From positions 1 through 64,000 of the forward strand of contig JAITYX010000183.1 of assembly GCA_021018815.1 (NCBI GenBank): DNA of 64,000 nt. Reading direction: 5' to 3'. Under the pieces are notes generated by a model. The model was not told the DNA's origin and ran no database searches. It was given only the letters and a program-made list of their open reading frames with translations. Every line of letters begins with the position of its first letter. Position 1 is the stretch's first letter. Below are positions 12,440 to 24,143 of the stretch, piece after piece. The stretch comes from Talinum fruticosum. Its lineage: Eukaryota; Streptophyta; Magnoliopsida; Caryophyllales; Talinaceae. A program made the translations under genes and the position numbers.

Positions 12440-13925
12440 AAAAAAATTGACTAAGAAGGGGGCTTGTTGTCGGGAGGAAGAGGGACAAGCAAGTGCACCA
12501 GCCCCGATATGCTTCGGAGGAAGTGGACGATCATGGCGACGCCAACACATGGATGTCCGGAAGTGGCTCCGTCCCGGTTGTCCGAGCCAGGGGCATATCT
12601 TCCTCAGGCCTATCCTCCTGGAAGACAGGGGAGGGAGGTGCTTCGACTTAACAACCGTGGAATGACTAATGTCCCCAGCTTCTTCTTACCCACTCGGATC
12701 GTCATCCGAGGAGATCGGCTCCGGTTCGGGAGCTGCTGCACCTTGGCCCTCGGGTTGAGCGGTCTCCTCTTTCTCCTTCTCCTCTTCCTCCTTCTCCTCC
12801 TCCTTCTCCTCCTTAGGCTAAGCTCCTTTAGTTGCAGCTTCTTCTTCTTCGACCTTAGCCGAGGGAGACTTGGTCAGGCTGGCGGACTCTTTAAAAGTAT
12901 CCGAAGTTTCGGGTCCTGGGCAGCCTTGGATCGACGTTATTGGAGAAGTTGGAGCTACTTGTGTTACTCATTGATGATGCCCTTTAGCTCGATCGACATA
13001 TCCTAGTTCTCCAGGATCTAACACTTTCTCGGTCTTCTGGTTGACCACCAGGCTATGAGAGACATTTTTGAAAGAGCGGAGGGTGTCTCGAAGTTCTTCG
13101 GACACGAAAGAGATTTTGTGTACCAAAATGGTAAACATAGTAGCAGACAGCTGTAGGAGATGGTTGAAAAGTGGAGGGACCAGTAATAAGAGGAGGAAGT
13201 GGTAGAGGAATCTAAGTCCGAGTGGGACGGGGTGAAAGAGGTTTCAACTCGGACCTCGTGGACCTAGACACCGGGCTTGACTTCCCGGTATCCGTAACCC
13301 ATAAGCTCCTTTCTCGCCAACCACAATGGCAACCTCGAAACCGTATTTGGATCCGAGGGAAGGCGAACCTTGAACTGTTTGAAGATTACAGTTAGAAGGG
13401 ATTCTCTTTGCTAGAATGATGAGAGAAGAATGTTCTCATCAAAAGAAAACAGAGTAGTTCTTCATCCGAGTAACCGAGAAATTTTTCATAACCGAGGGAC
13501 CTCCTTGGTGTACTTCTCAAAGAATTCATCAAGCAATCTCCGTAAATGGGATGGGATTGTAGTTAAGAAAAAGAGAAGAGACTTTGAAAATTCCGTGAAG
13601 AAGAGAGAGGTTAACACGAATAACCTTCTCTTGAACTCGTGAGGTAATGACTCCCTCATTGTAAGACATATTAAAATAAAACTCAGCAACAAGTTCAAGC
13701 ATAAATAAATTCATTGAAGCACAAGAAATTGTACACTCCGAGTGCTATTTATATGTTGTAACCACGAAAACAAAGTAGTTAGAAAGAATTTGTCATCTAA
13801 CATGAGATGTTAGGTGATAAAGATCTTAGAGGGATTAGAGGTACCCTCTTCAGGAATTTTGGTGCGGGGCTTCTTGGTAGCAGACTCTAACTAATCAGGT
13901 GCAGAACCTCTTTTAGGCATGCTGA
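12440..13925 (-). pseudogene. Extra frame of copia D downstream of pol (envelope position)
   Basis: Starts MPKRGSAPD near 13925 on the minus strand. It continues with LESATKKPRTK, then FMLELVAEFYFNMSYNEGV near 13690-13640 and LDEFFEKYTKEVPRL near 13530, then a Glu-rich run near 12770-12835 coded by GAG/GAA repeats. Frameshifted and stopped. It is the counterpart of 9062-7470 in copia C. The + strand open stretch at 12464-13006 is only the antisense of the Glu-rich part. Confidence 0.6.
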
Positions 13926-13948
13926 GAGTTTTCGAGAAACCAAGAGGA

Positions 13949-13950
<2 letters not shown>

Positions 13951-13980
<30 letters not shown>
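13951..13980 (+). repeat. (GA)n microsatellite
   Basis: About 29 bp of uninterrupted GA just upstream (minus-strand sense) of the extra frame of copia D. A second GA-rich run is at 14231-14262. Confidence 0.95.
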
Positions 13981-13984
<4 letters not shown>

Positions 13985-14230
13985 GAATTCGAGAGAGGGA
14001 GAGAGAAAATTTCAGTGAGCAAGAAAGCTTAAAAAGTAAGAAGGTACTGAGCAAAGTAAAGAAATGAAGCTAAAGGGATGCTATTTATAGCGAAAGGAAA
14101 TGACCTTCGGCCTTCGTTCGACAAGATTACCTAACGGTACTCTCGGACCGATGTGACGTTCTACTCTCCAACAGTTAGAATTCCAGCAGTTTTCTTCCAA
14201 CGACTATTTTTCTCCGATTGTAACGCACGA

Positions 14231-14262
14231 CGAGAGAGAGAAGAGAGAGAGAGAGAGAGAAG
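14231..14262 (+). repeat. (GA)n-rich microsatellite
   Basis: GA run with one interruption in copia D, matching the position of the run at 9375-9393 in copia C. Confidence 0.9.
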
Positions 14263-14479
14263 AATAACTTTTTCAAAAGTTTATAAAATTCTCTATTTAT
14301 CTATAGATAATTCCGAAGTTTGATGTCCATTTTGCTTGAGTGACTCAAAACACTCACAGTACCTAATAACTCATGGCTCACTTTCACTCGGTCAACTAAT
14401 CCATTTGTTATTAAAATAAAATAAAACATATAACACATAATTAAGCAAAGAAAGTTCACTTAGAAATCACATAATTATG

Positions 14480-15210
14480 CATTAATCATGCCAATCTCAT
14501 TCCTAATAAAACAAAGCTGATCCTCACTAAGTGGCTTAGTGAAGATATCGACTAACTAAAATTTCATAGGAATGAATTCAAGTTCAATATCACCTTTCTC
14601 GGAATGGTCTCTCGGAAAATGATACCTCACCTTAATAAGCTTTGTTTTTCGAGTGTTGAACCGGATTCTTAGTAATGCTAATTGCACTCTGATTGTCACA
14701 CTTGATTGGGATAGATTTGAATGATAGTCCTAGATCCTTCAAGTGTTGCTTGATCCAGAGAATCCGAGCACATCAAGCTCTAGCTACAATGTACTCAGCT
14801 ATGGCAGTTGATAGAGCAACAAAAATTTGCTTCTTGGAGTACCAGGAGATGAGGGATTGACCTAGAAATTGGCATGCTCCTGATGTGCTCTTTCTATCAA
14901 CCTTATATCCAGCATAGTCAACATCCGAGTATCTAGTTAGAGTCGGTTCCGAGTCTTTTGAAAACCATAGACCAAGATTCCGAGTCCCTGTAAGATATCT
15001 CAAAAGTCTTTTCACCATAGTGAGATATGATTCTTTGGGATTAGGTTGAAATCTTGCAAAAAGGCAGACTCTAAACATGATATCTAGCCTACTAGATGTG
15101 AGATAAAGTAGAGATCCATTCAGAAAAGCACATTTGACATCCATTTGATAAAGCTTAATATTCATGATAGATGCAAATGCCAACAAGATTCTAATTGCCT
15201 CAATCCTAGC
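14480..15210 (-). pseudogene. Copia D: RT/RNase H with internal RT deletion
   Basis: A minus-strand frame from about 15186 reads MDVKCAFLNG and then jumps to YLTSSRLDIMFRVCLFARF. The RT part holding YVDD is missing. It goes on through VKRLLRYLTGTRNLGLW, YSDVDYAGYKVDRKSTSG and LISWYSKKQ to about 14773. Below that the C-terminal RNase H is frameshifted. The fusion is in frame for 137 residues, so the deletion is clean. Confidence 0.85.
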
Positions 15211-15836
15211 AACAAAGTGCGAAGGTTTCCCACAATCAATTCATTCTTCTTGATTGTAACCTCGGCAACAAGTCTAGCCTTATTTTTACTACCAACCCTT
15301 GCTTATCCGAGTTTGTTCTTAAATACCCATTTGGTTCCTATGACTCGCGTAGTTAGATGGTCGTTTGGTCGAGTCCGAGACTTGGTTTCTTTCAAATTGA
15401 TTGAGCTCTTCTTGCATGGCCTTTACCCATTCAGGTTCATTTAAGGCTTGTACTGCATTTTTGGGTTTAGTTAATGATCCGAATGTAGAAAATGCACATA
15501 GATTATATAGAGAAGATCGAGTCCTTACCCCACTATTGATATCGAAAGTATGTTTTCAGGTGGGTGGTTGAATACATATTTGAAAGCTTTACATGTCCTT
15601 TGATTTACAGGTTTGTTAGTTGAACAGGCTGATCTTCGATTGCTTGAACTTGTTAAGTCTCATTGACTTCATCTTCAGCATTCCGAGGTGGCTCTTGAGT
15701 TTGTTTAGTCTAAGTCATAATATTCGAGTTGCTCCATTCCGAGTTGCCTCATTAATTCTATTTTGACTCTTTCCGAGCTCGGCTTCGAGCAAGGTCATCT
15801 TCATCTCTGTTGAGTCTAATATCCGAGTATGTGGAC
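15211..15836 (-). pseudogene. Copia D: integrase-RT linker and RT N-terminal remnant
   Basis: Frameshifted sequence on the minus strand matching copia C at about 19000-19620, namely the linker NRDEDDLA near 15790 and the region preceding MDVKCAFLNG. It contains no long open frame. Confidence 0.6.
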
Positions 15837-16230
15837 TCACTCATTTTCATCTCTGTTGAAGGCTTCATTCTGGTTCATAGGAAAACACACCCTAGTAAAT
15901 CGTGAGAAGTCATCAACAACAATAAGTACATAAGATATACCTCCAAGACTTTTTATAGAAATTTCACCACACAAATTCATATGAAGCAAATCAAGTACTT
16001 TGGATGTAGATACAGTTTTGAGTGGCTTCAAAGATGATCTAACTTGCTTACCCTTTGTGCATGCATGACAGATTTTATCTTTCTTCAAGGCACGGTTAGG
16101 TAAACCCCTAACCAATCCATGATATGCAAGTTTCTTGATAATATGCATACTAATAGGACCTAGTCTATGATGCCAAGTTCATGAATCATAATTCGCAGAT
16201 GCTTTTAAACAAGATAAATTCCGACTTCAA
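15837..16230 (-). pseudogene. Copia D: integrase N-terminal half
   Basis: Minus strand: HIIKKLAYHGLVRGLP, then CHACTKGKQVRSS (Cys pair of the zinc-binding region), LLHMNLCGEI and YVLIVVDDFSRFTRVCF (first catalytic Asp region), ending abruptly at NEAFNRDENE near 15840. The second half of the catalytic core is absent. The junction carries a repeated 14-bp word (see findings). Confidence 0.82.
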
Positions 16231-17223
16231 TTTGAGAGAGGAATAATGTAAGTGTTACCCGACCTCGGACCCGAGAGCTTAGTCTCTTTGGTGACTGCAT
16301 CAAAGATAGAGCAATTGGTCGGAGTGAACATTACCTCTTAACCTTTGTCACATAGCCGAGAAATGATAAGAAGATTGTATTTGAGTCTTTTAACAAGGTA
16401 TATTGGGCTGACTATGTTGATTCCTTCACCAATTTTGCCAATCCCTACTATATTGCCCTTCCTGTTATCTCCAAATGTGACTTTTCCTCCTTTCCGATCT
16501 TCTAGCTCGAGAGAAGAGTCTTGAATCTCCTAACATGTGGAGTGAGCAACCACTGTCTAAGTACCAATGACCTTTCTTCTTCTTCTTCTTCCGAGTTACC
16601 CGCAAGACAGAAACAAACTAACCCTTCTCACTTCCTCTTAAGAACCTAGTAACTCCCTTTATTGTGGTCATGTTTTGAGGAAGAGCAGTTTTGGGAATCC
16701 AGATTTGAATCATTTTAGGTTTGGTCCGATTCTCGGTCTTTCTTCTAGAGAACTAAGTCTGTCTCTTTCTTTTCAAAATCTTTTCTTTTGTAAACTAAAG
16801 GAGAAGACTTTTTCTCGTAAGTCTGGTTTGGGCTTAGTCCTCTGTTCATTTGTATGAATGGGACCATGCTCAGCCTTCCCGAACCTTACAGTTCTAGAAT
16901 CCTTTTTGAAAAGACTGGAATAGGAATTTGATTCCTCTTCTTGATTAAAACCAAGTCCTTTCGTTGAGGAGACACACTGAGAGCCTAAAATCATGTCAAG
17001 GTTTTTCGACCTTGAGTGAATTTTAAAACAAGCTCTTGAGACTCATTGAGATTTCTTTTAAGTTGCTCATTTTCTATTCCGAGTGACTCGGACACGGTCT
17101 CATTTGCTTGACTCGATTCTCCGTCTTCGTTGTCCGACTCGATTATGCTTCTAAATCCGTTAGTGCCATAAGATTTGGCTTTCGGTAGAAGGGTTGCATT
17201 CTCTACCTTCATTGAAAGGCTAG
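16231..17223 (-). pseudogene. Copia D: truncated gag and protease region
   Basis: Minus strand from 17212: MKVENATLLPKAKSYG, then SESLGIENEQLKRNLNESQE and VLKFTQGRKTLT (coiled-coil-like gag C-terminus), then the linker with SLFKKDSRTVRFGKAEHGP near 16890. Broken protease blocks follow toward 16250. The UBN2-type gag N-terminus and the zinc knuckle present in copia C are absent, since the PBS is followed almost at once by this C-terminal piece. Confidence 0.75.
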
Positions 17224-17236
17224 GCTCGATACCAAT
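17224..17236 (-). other. Primer-binding site of copia D
   Basis: TGGTATCGAGCC on the minus strand, next to the LTR end CCTTCA. It fits an initiator-Met tRNA primer with one change (typical TGGTATCAGAGC). Confidence 0.8.
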
Positions 17237-18689
17237 TGAAGGTTTGCTCGTGGAGAGTCTAATTCACCCTAGAGAAAATTAAACGAATTTTTGAAGCGGA
17301 TCGACTAAACGACAGATTTAGAGTCTAGATTGGACTCGGAAAAATGAAAACAAATAATTATGTGGGAACCCTCCTGGGGCAGAAAACCATGGACAGTGTT
17401 AATCTAAGCACCAAGTCAAATCCACAATTTGAATCCACAAAATACAAGGATCGACTCTACCGAAATTGCTCCCTTAAACAATTCCTCATAGTGTTTTCCT
17501 AGACTTAGAAGTTACCTTATCTCGATGTAGTACTTCCCGACTGAGGTAACCTTCATAATTAGGGACTACTGATCCGAGTTAACCCTTACAGCTCATTCAA
17601 GGGACCTTACTCGGAAAGTGAGAAGAGAATGTGACTAATTACAAGACTTTTACAACTCATAAAATATTAAATACGGATCGGGAGTTGTAAATAGAATATT
17701 GAATAAGAAAACAATAACTTTTGCTCAAGTAATGTGTTTTGCAATAATGTTTAGCAATCCTCTAGTTTTGTGAGGTGGCTTATGTTTATATCCAACCAAG
17801 CGGAATGACCGTTAAGCCCGGGTTCGAATATAAGTCTTCATTGAACGTTGTAACGGCTCTTCCGAGTCACGCAAAAAGATTCGTTGGGATGTGAATGTTG
17901 TGCAACGGTTCTTGGCTCCAAAAGGTGGTCCAATCACTTGGTGATGACTAAAATTTGTGGTGGAAGCCATTGTTAAGCCTAGAGTTGGTGTTTTCCAGCT
18001 TTTGAAGCACACAACCCCGACACGGTGTCCGAGCCATGTTTAGAAGTAGATAAAGCTTGTCTGCTGGTTATTGATGACTAGAAGCCAGCTACTTTTGTAT
18101 TTGAAAAATGAGTTAGCCTCATTTGAATAAACTACAAAAGCAAACCACATTGATTCTCAAAGTATAAAATACTTTGTTCCAAGATTAAGCATAGATAATA
18201 ATTAAATTAAACAATTAAATGCTTAATTATCTTTGGCCTAGAAGAGTGGAATTTTCCGAGTCTAATATTCAATATACTCAAATTCGATTAGAGTCAATCC
18301 TAAAGATGATCAAGTTACAAGAAATAGAACATCGAGTTTAACGACTTGATCCGATCAAATAATTCTCAAAGAAATAGATCGACTTCGAATGAGGAATTAA
18401 CACTGTAATTCTTTTTGTGTTGAAATATGCAGTCGATACTCATAATAAAAGTGTTAGAGAAATTATTTGAGCATGCGATAGTTCCGAGTGATGTCTAAGT
18501 GAGTCGAAACATCATTGTAGAGGATATACAATAATGTGTTTTTTATGTCGATCGAAACGAATGAAAACTTATACAAGAGTTTCTATAATACTCAAAATGA
18601 TTTGAAATCAAAACTTAGGAGAGATGAGATTTATACTTGAGTCCTCATGTAGTACTCGGAATGACTTAGAGTTAGAATCCGAGTCTTCA
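17237..18689 (-). repeat. 5' LTR of copia D
   Basis: 1453 bp. The + strand runs from TGAAGGTTTGCTCGTGG to CGAGTCTTCA. Partner of 10537-12013. Confidence 0.9.
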
Positions 18690-19640
18690 CCTTGGTTTTT
18701 ATGAAAAGAGTTTTGTCAATTTGACCTATTTTAAAATCATTTTCAACCAAGAAACTACTTAGTCTTTCATACCAAACTCTAGGAGCTTGTTTAAGACCAT
18801 ATGAAGCCTTTTGCAACTTGAAAACATGATTTGGAAATTCCGAGTTTTCAAATCGAAGGAGTTGTTCAACATAAACCTCTTCTTGAATATAACCATTGAG
18901 AAATGCGCACTTGACATCCATTTGATAAAGCTTGATGTTCATGCTAGATGCAAATGCTAAGAGAATTCTAATAGCCTCAATCCTAGCAACAGGTAGAAAG
19001 GTTTTCTAACAATCAATTCCTTCCTCTTAGTTATACCCCTGAGCAACCACTCTAGCCTTATTTCGACTACCAACCCTTCCTCATCCAGTTTGTTCTTGAA
19101 AAGCCTAGTTGGTTCCTATTATTGGGTGGTGAGAAGGTCGTTTGGTCGAGTCTAGACTTGGTTTCGTTCAAATTGATTAAGCTCTTCTTGTATGGCATCT
19201 ACCCATTCAGGTTAATTTAGGGTTTCTAGTGAATTTTTAGGTTTTGTTAATGATATAAATGCAGAAAATGCACATAGATTATGCAAAGAAGGTTGAGTTC
19301 TTACCCCACTCGTTAATATTAGAAGTATGTTCTCAGGCGGGTGACTAGATGCATATTTGAAAGCTCTACTGTCCTCTAATTCACCAAGTTTGTTGGTTGA
19401 ATGGGCTGATCTTCAGCTTGGTTATTCTTGCTGAGCCTCTGCATTGGCTTCTTCTTTAGCATTATAAGCTGGCTGTTGAACTTGTTCATTCTCGATCCAC
19501 GATATTATGAGTTGGGTCGTTCCGAGTTGCCTCGGTTCTTCCGTTCCGAGTCTTTTTATGCTCGGCTTCAGCAATGTCGTCTTTATCTTTGTTAAGCTTG
19601 AGATCTAAGAATGTGGATTCACTTATCCTACCAAGATCAA
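18690..19640 (-). pseudogene. Copia C: RT N-terminal part and integrase-RT linker
   Basis: Minus strand from 18942: IKLYQMDVKCAFLNGYIQEE, ENSEFPNHVFKLQKASYGLK, QAPRVWYERLSSFLVEN and DKTLFIKTK, then the LTR of copia D. Upstream, toward 19640, the linker is frameshifted. Its other half is at 10531-9630. Confidence 0.85.
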
Positions 19641-20500
19641 TATCATAAAAGACAATGTGGAGACTTTCTCCACTTTGTTAGTCCTTTTGTTAGAAATTCG
19701 ATAAGCTTTAATATGAGATGAGTAACCTAGAAATATACCTTCATCCGATCTAGCATCAAACATAGTCAGTGTTCCTTACCATTATTATACGCAATGCATT
19801 TACATCACAATGGTTTGAAATACAAATGTTGGTTTCTTTCCCTTGTATAGATCATAGGGTGTCTTTTTCCATATGGGTCCGATGAGGCATCCGTTGAGTG
19901 TATAGTTTGTTGTGTTGATCGCCTCAACCCAAAAATAGTAGGGTGGATCATTTTTAATCATCATGGTCTTTCCTATTTCTATAAGAGTTCTGTTCTTTCT
20001 CTCCACTACTGCATTTTGTTAAGGAGTTCTTGGTGTAGAGAAGTTGTGGGAGATGTTATTCTTATCACGTAAATCTGTAAATTTTACGTAGTCGAACTCC
20101 CTTCTATGGTAAGCCCGAATCCTTCGATCTAAGTCTTAGACTCCACTTGAATTTTCTTGTAGATCTTAGTGAACTATTCGAAGGCTTCACTATTGTTCTT
20201 TAGAAAACACACCTAGCTAAATCGTGAATAATCATCAACAATAACAAGCACATATGATTTACCTCCTAGGCTTTTCACAGGAATTTCACCACACAAGTCC
20301 ATATGAACTAACTCAAGCACTTTGGATGTAGACACGGTTTTGAGTGGTTTGAAAGATGATCTAACTTGCTTCCCTTTCGTGCATGATTCACAGATTTTAT
20401 CTTTCTTAAATGTATAGTTAGGTAAACCCCTAACTAATCCATGAGAAGAAAGTTTCTTGATAGTATGCATGCTAATATTACCTAGTCTACGATACTAAGT
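19641..20500 (-). pseudogene. Copia C: integrase
   Basis: Minus strand: HTIKKLSSHGLVRGLPN near 20465, CESCTKGKQVRSSFKPLK (zinc-binding Cys pair), LVHMDLCGEIPVKSLGGKSY and VIVDDYSRFS near 20215, then a broken core. After that come MERKNRTLIEIGKTMM and YYFWVEAINTTNYTLNGCL at 20006-19870 (region after the catalytic Glu). Stops separate the pieces. Confidence 0.85.
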
Positions 20501-20960
20501 CCATGAATCATTATTCAAAGATGCTTTTAAGCATGATAAATTGTGACTAGAATCTGAAAGAGGGATAATATAAGTGTTACCTGACGTCGGACTTGAGAGC
20601 TTAGTCTCTTTAGTAACCGTATTAGAAATATAGGAGTTGGTCTCGTGAACCTTACCTCTTGACCTTTATCACGTAGCTTAGAGATGCTAACGAGATTGTA
20701 CTCAAGCCCTTTGACAAAGTAGACTGGGATGACTGAGTTGTTTCCTTGAGCAATCTTGCCAATCCCTATCTTGCCCTTGTTGTTGTCTCCAAATATGACT
20801 TTTCCTCCCATTCGATCTTCTAACTCGAGAATAGTTTTGAATCTCCAAACATATGGCGTGAGCGGATATTGTCTAAGTACCAGTGACCCTTTCATTTATG
20901 AGTCACACTGTAAATTAGAAGCAAACTAACCCTTCTCACTTCCTCTTATAAACCCAAGTA
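20501..20960 (-). pseudogene. Copia C: protease region
   Basis: Minus strand from 20895: MKGSLVLRQYPLTPY (a damaged version of the copia D-S/T-G-C-S-x-H-M block), then GGKVIFGDNNKGKIGIGKI and VYFVKGLEYNLVSISKLRD, typical of the copia protease C-terminal region. Confidence 0.75.
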
Positions 20961-22718
20961 ACTCCCTTTACTCTCATTCTTTTCTTAGGAAAAGCACTTT
21001 TTGGATCTGATTTGAATGATTTCGGGGTCTAGTTTGATTATGAGTCTTCTTTCTAAAAAGCGAGTCTATTTCTCTTTTCTTTGAAAATCCATTATTTTGT
21101 AAACAGGTGGAGAAGGTTTTTCCTGTAAACTATTATGGGCTCAGTCCTCTTTTCATTACTGTGAATAGAACCATGCTTAGGTTTCTTGAACATTACAGTT
21201 CAGGAATAAGTTTTGAAAAGATCTTAGTCGGAGTTAGATTCCTCTTTAGCATTGTAACCAAGTCCTTGCTTCATAAATGAGACACACTAAAAGCTAGTTA
21301 AAGATCAAGGTTTTTCTTACCTTGAGTGAGTTTTAAAACCAACTCTTGAGACTCATTGAGCTTTCTTTTTAGTTGCTTATTCTCTTTTCGAGTGACTTAG
21401 ACTTAGTCCGATTGTCTTGATCATTGGTCTCGAGTACCTTCATATTTTGTCTTAAGTTTCCTAACTTATTTTCCAAAACATTACTCTCAGCAGATAGCGA
21501 CTCAAGTTGTTCTTGGAAATCGAAAAGTCAGAATTGAACTTTTCTTCCAAAGTAAAAATATATCTAGCTAAATCAACTGTGGAGAACTTAAGAACGTATC
21601 CAATTACCTCCCGAGGACTTATCTCCTCAATATCCGAGTTGTCATTATTTAACTTAGATTCGGCTTACGAGTTTATCGGTGCCATATGACATTTCGAGTC
21701 GCCGGAATCATCTTCTTTAGATGAGTCATCATCACTCCAAGTAGCCATAGCCTTTTTTCTCTTTCTGTCCTTTTTTCTCTTTGGATAGTCCTTCAATATG
21801 TGCTCCTTGCTGCCACATTCAAAGCAACCCGAATTCTTAGTTAAAGATAACTTTAAAGAGGATGAGTATTTACCTTTCATGTCCTTCTTATCTTTCTTGT
21901 AGAACTCCCTTTGGCCTCTTTTGCCACTTCTTGTACTTCATCATCTTTTTGAAGCCTCGGGCAATGAGTGTCATGGGATCCTCTTCTGATTCCGAGGAGC
22001 TTAGACTTTGACATCCGCTTTCGAGGCCGGTAATGTTCTTTTTGGTGCTGACCTCAGCATCTTCTTCTTCCAGGTGAATCTCATGATTAAGTAACTTCCT
22101 AATGAGCTCATCTGGCTTTAGTTAAGAGAGATTTTGAGCCTCTTCAATGGCTGTCATCTTGGGACCCCATTTTCTGTTTGGTGGACTTCTCATATTTTTT
22201 CGACCATTTCCTCATGTGTGATCTTTCTACCTAGAGACTTGAGATTGTTAGTAATCTCGGTGAACCCAGCATACATCCGACAAATGTTTTCTTCGGCTCC
22301 ATTCTGAATAACATACTTATGAAGATATTGACTTATCTTTGCCTGCTTTACTTGACTTGTTCCTTCATAGGTGTTGACAAGTGTGTCCCACACCTCTTTG
22401 GTTGTGTCACGAGCAGAGACTATGTTGTATTCTTCCGAGCTTATGGCACACATCAATGTGTTCATAACTTTGAAGTTCCTTATGAAATTCTCAATCTCTT
22501 CATTAGTGTACTCGAGATTAAGTTCCAATCCTTGATGATGTTCCGGACCTCTTCATCATCATCCATTAAAAAGCATTCCATCATCTTCTTTCAATGGGCA
22601 AAGTTTGACCCCTTTAACTTAGGTGGTCTAGTAGATGATCTTCCTTCATCGAACTCTCAATTGTTCCGAGCCATTCGATCTTTAGACCTTTGGATTGTGA
22701 GATCCTCTTGGAAGGCTA
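20961..22718 (-). pseudogene. Copia C: gag
   Basis: Minus strand: the UBN2-type gag core lies at 22528-22190, with TKEVWDTLVNTYEGTSQVK and a later LKSLGRKITHEEMVEKI. A zinc knuckle CFECGSKEH with the last Cys changed to Tyr lies near 21830. A coiled-coil-like C-terminus lies near 21500-21320. Frameshifts split it into at least four pieces. Confidence 0.85.
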
Positions 22719-22732
22719 GGCTTTGATACCAA
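22719..22732 (-). other. Primer-binding site of copia C
   Basis: TTGGTATCAAAGCC on the minus strand, immediately inside the 5' LTR. Initiator-Met tRNA type. Confidence 0.85.
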
Positions 22733-22733
22733 T

Positions 22734-24143
22734 TGAAGGTTTTCTCTTAGAGAAGCTAAGTCACGCTAGGGGGAGGAGGTGAATAGGGTGATCGAAGATT
22801 TTAGATAAAAATCAAACTCTTTTTGCACATAACAAAATGGAAACAAATTTTGAGCCTAGATTGGACTCGAAAGAAAGACACTTAGAAATAGTGGAAACCT
22901 CCTGAGGCGAGAAAACAATGGACAATGCTAATCATTGCACCAAGTCAAATCCACTAATTGAATCCTTAATTACAAAGGACTCGACTCTTGTAAGAATTGC
23001 TCCCTTAGATAATTCCTTTACAAGTTTTTCCTAAACTCGAAGTTGCCTTATCTAATCTAGTACTTCCGACTAAGTTAACCATTACAACTCAGTCAAGGGA
23101 CTTAAAAAGAAAGTAAGAAAAGAATGTTAGTGATTACAAGACTTTCATTAGAACTCGTAAAGTAAGAGATTACAGATTAGGAGTTGTAAGATGAGATTGA
23201 TTAAGAGTGCACTAAGCAAGTATGTAGCAATATGTTCAGTAGCAATCTTCAAGTCTTGTGGAATGGCTTCTATTTATAAACATCCGGACACAATGATCGT
23301 TGAGATTTGTTCCGGACTTATAAGCTTCATTAGCCGTTCTAAAGGTTAGTTTGAGTCACTCATAAAAGATCCATTGAGATGTGAAAGTTGTACGATGGTT
23401 CTAGGCTCCAAAAGATAGTGCAATAATCTGATGGTGATTAAAAACTAAGGTGGAAACAACCGTTAAACTCAAAGTTACAGTTTTCCAATATTCAAAACAA
23501 ACAACCCTAACCCGAGTATGCGAGCCGAGTCCGTAAATAGCTATTTTACGTCTCACTGGTGCTTAACGGCTAGAAACCGATTGCTTTTGCTTTTCAACTT
23601 CAGATTAGGCTTGTTTAAAAAACCTATAAAAGAAAATCAAAGTGATACTCAAAGTATAAAAAAATTTGGTTGAAGATTAAGCATAGATAATAATTAAATT
23701 AAAGTAATTAAGTATTTAATTATCTTTAGCCTAAAAGAGTGGAATTTTCTAAGTTTAATATCCATTAGGTTCAGATTCCATCTTGAGTTAATCCTTAATG
23801 ATGATCAAGTTATAAAGAATAAAGTATCGGGATACATAAACTTGATCAAGCAAATAATTCTCTACAAATAAACTGTCTTAGAAATTAGAATCAACGTTGT
23901 AATTCATTTTAACTCGAAACATGAAGTCATTACTCGGAATAAACGTGGTAGAGAAATTATTTACTCATGTGATAGTTCCGAGTGATGTTAGAGTGGGTCG
24001 AAACACAGTTTAGAGTGTTATGCTAAAAGATTGGTTTCTGCATGGGTGAGACCAGGATGAAAACTTAGATATGAGTTTTGTAAGGCTCGGAATGACTTGG
24101 AATCAAAACCCAAGAGGGATAAAAAGTTATACCCGAGTCTTCA
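22734..24143 (-). repeat. 5' LTR of copia C
   Basis: 1410 bp. The + strand runs from TGAAGGTTTTC to AGTCTTCA. A minus-strand TATA box (TTTATAAATAGAAGCC) lies at about 23265-23280. Confidence 0.92.

Larger units (their letters stand above)
10537..18689 (-). mobile_element. Element D: Ty1/copia LTR retrotransposon nested in the RT of copia C, minus strand
   Basis: LTRs at 10537-12013 and 17237-18689 are about 90% or more alike by eye, closer than the two LTRs of C, as expected for the younger, inner element. The PBS lies at 17224-17236 (minus: TGGTATCGAGCC). Flanks tcgtg (10532-10536) and ccttg (18690-18694) match at only 3 of 5 positions, so the TSD is weak. The break lies between the RT blocks TLFIKTK and IYVDDM of C. 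D is internally deleted: gag lacks its N-terminal half, integrase its second half, and RT its catalytic part. Confidence 0.88.
5575..24143 (-). mobile_element. Element C: Ty1/copia LTR retrotransposon (SIRE/Maximus-like), minus strand
   Basis: LTRs at 5575-7013 and 22734-24143 are flanked by a perfect TSD ATGAA (5570-5574 and 24144-24148). An initiator-Met-type PBS (TGGTATCAAAGCC, minus strand) adjoins the right LTR, so transcription ran right to left. Minus-strand order is gag, protease, integrase, RT, RNase H, an extra frame, PPT. That is copia order with an additional frame in the envelope position, as in SIRE/Maximus elements. Copia D is nested in its RT. All frames are broken. Confidence 0.93.

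Noticed and set aside
12464..13006. 180-codon + strand frame with a poly-Leu run
   Set aside because: Antisense of the Glu-rich part of the extra frame of copia D, which is supported on the minus strand by similarity to copia C.
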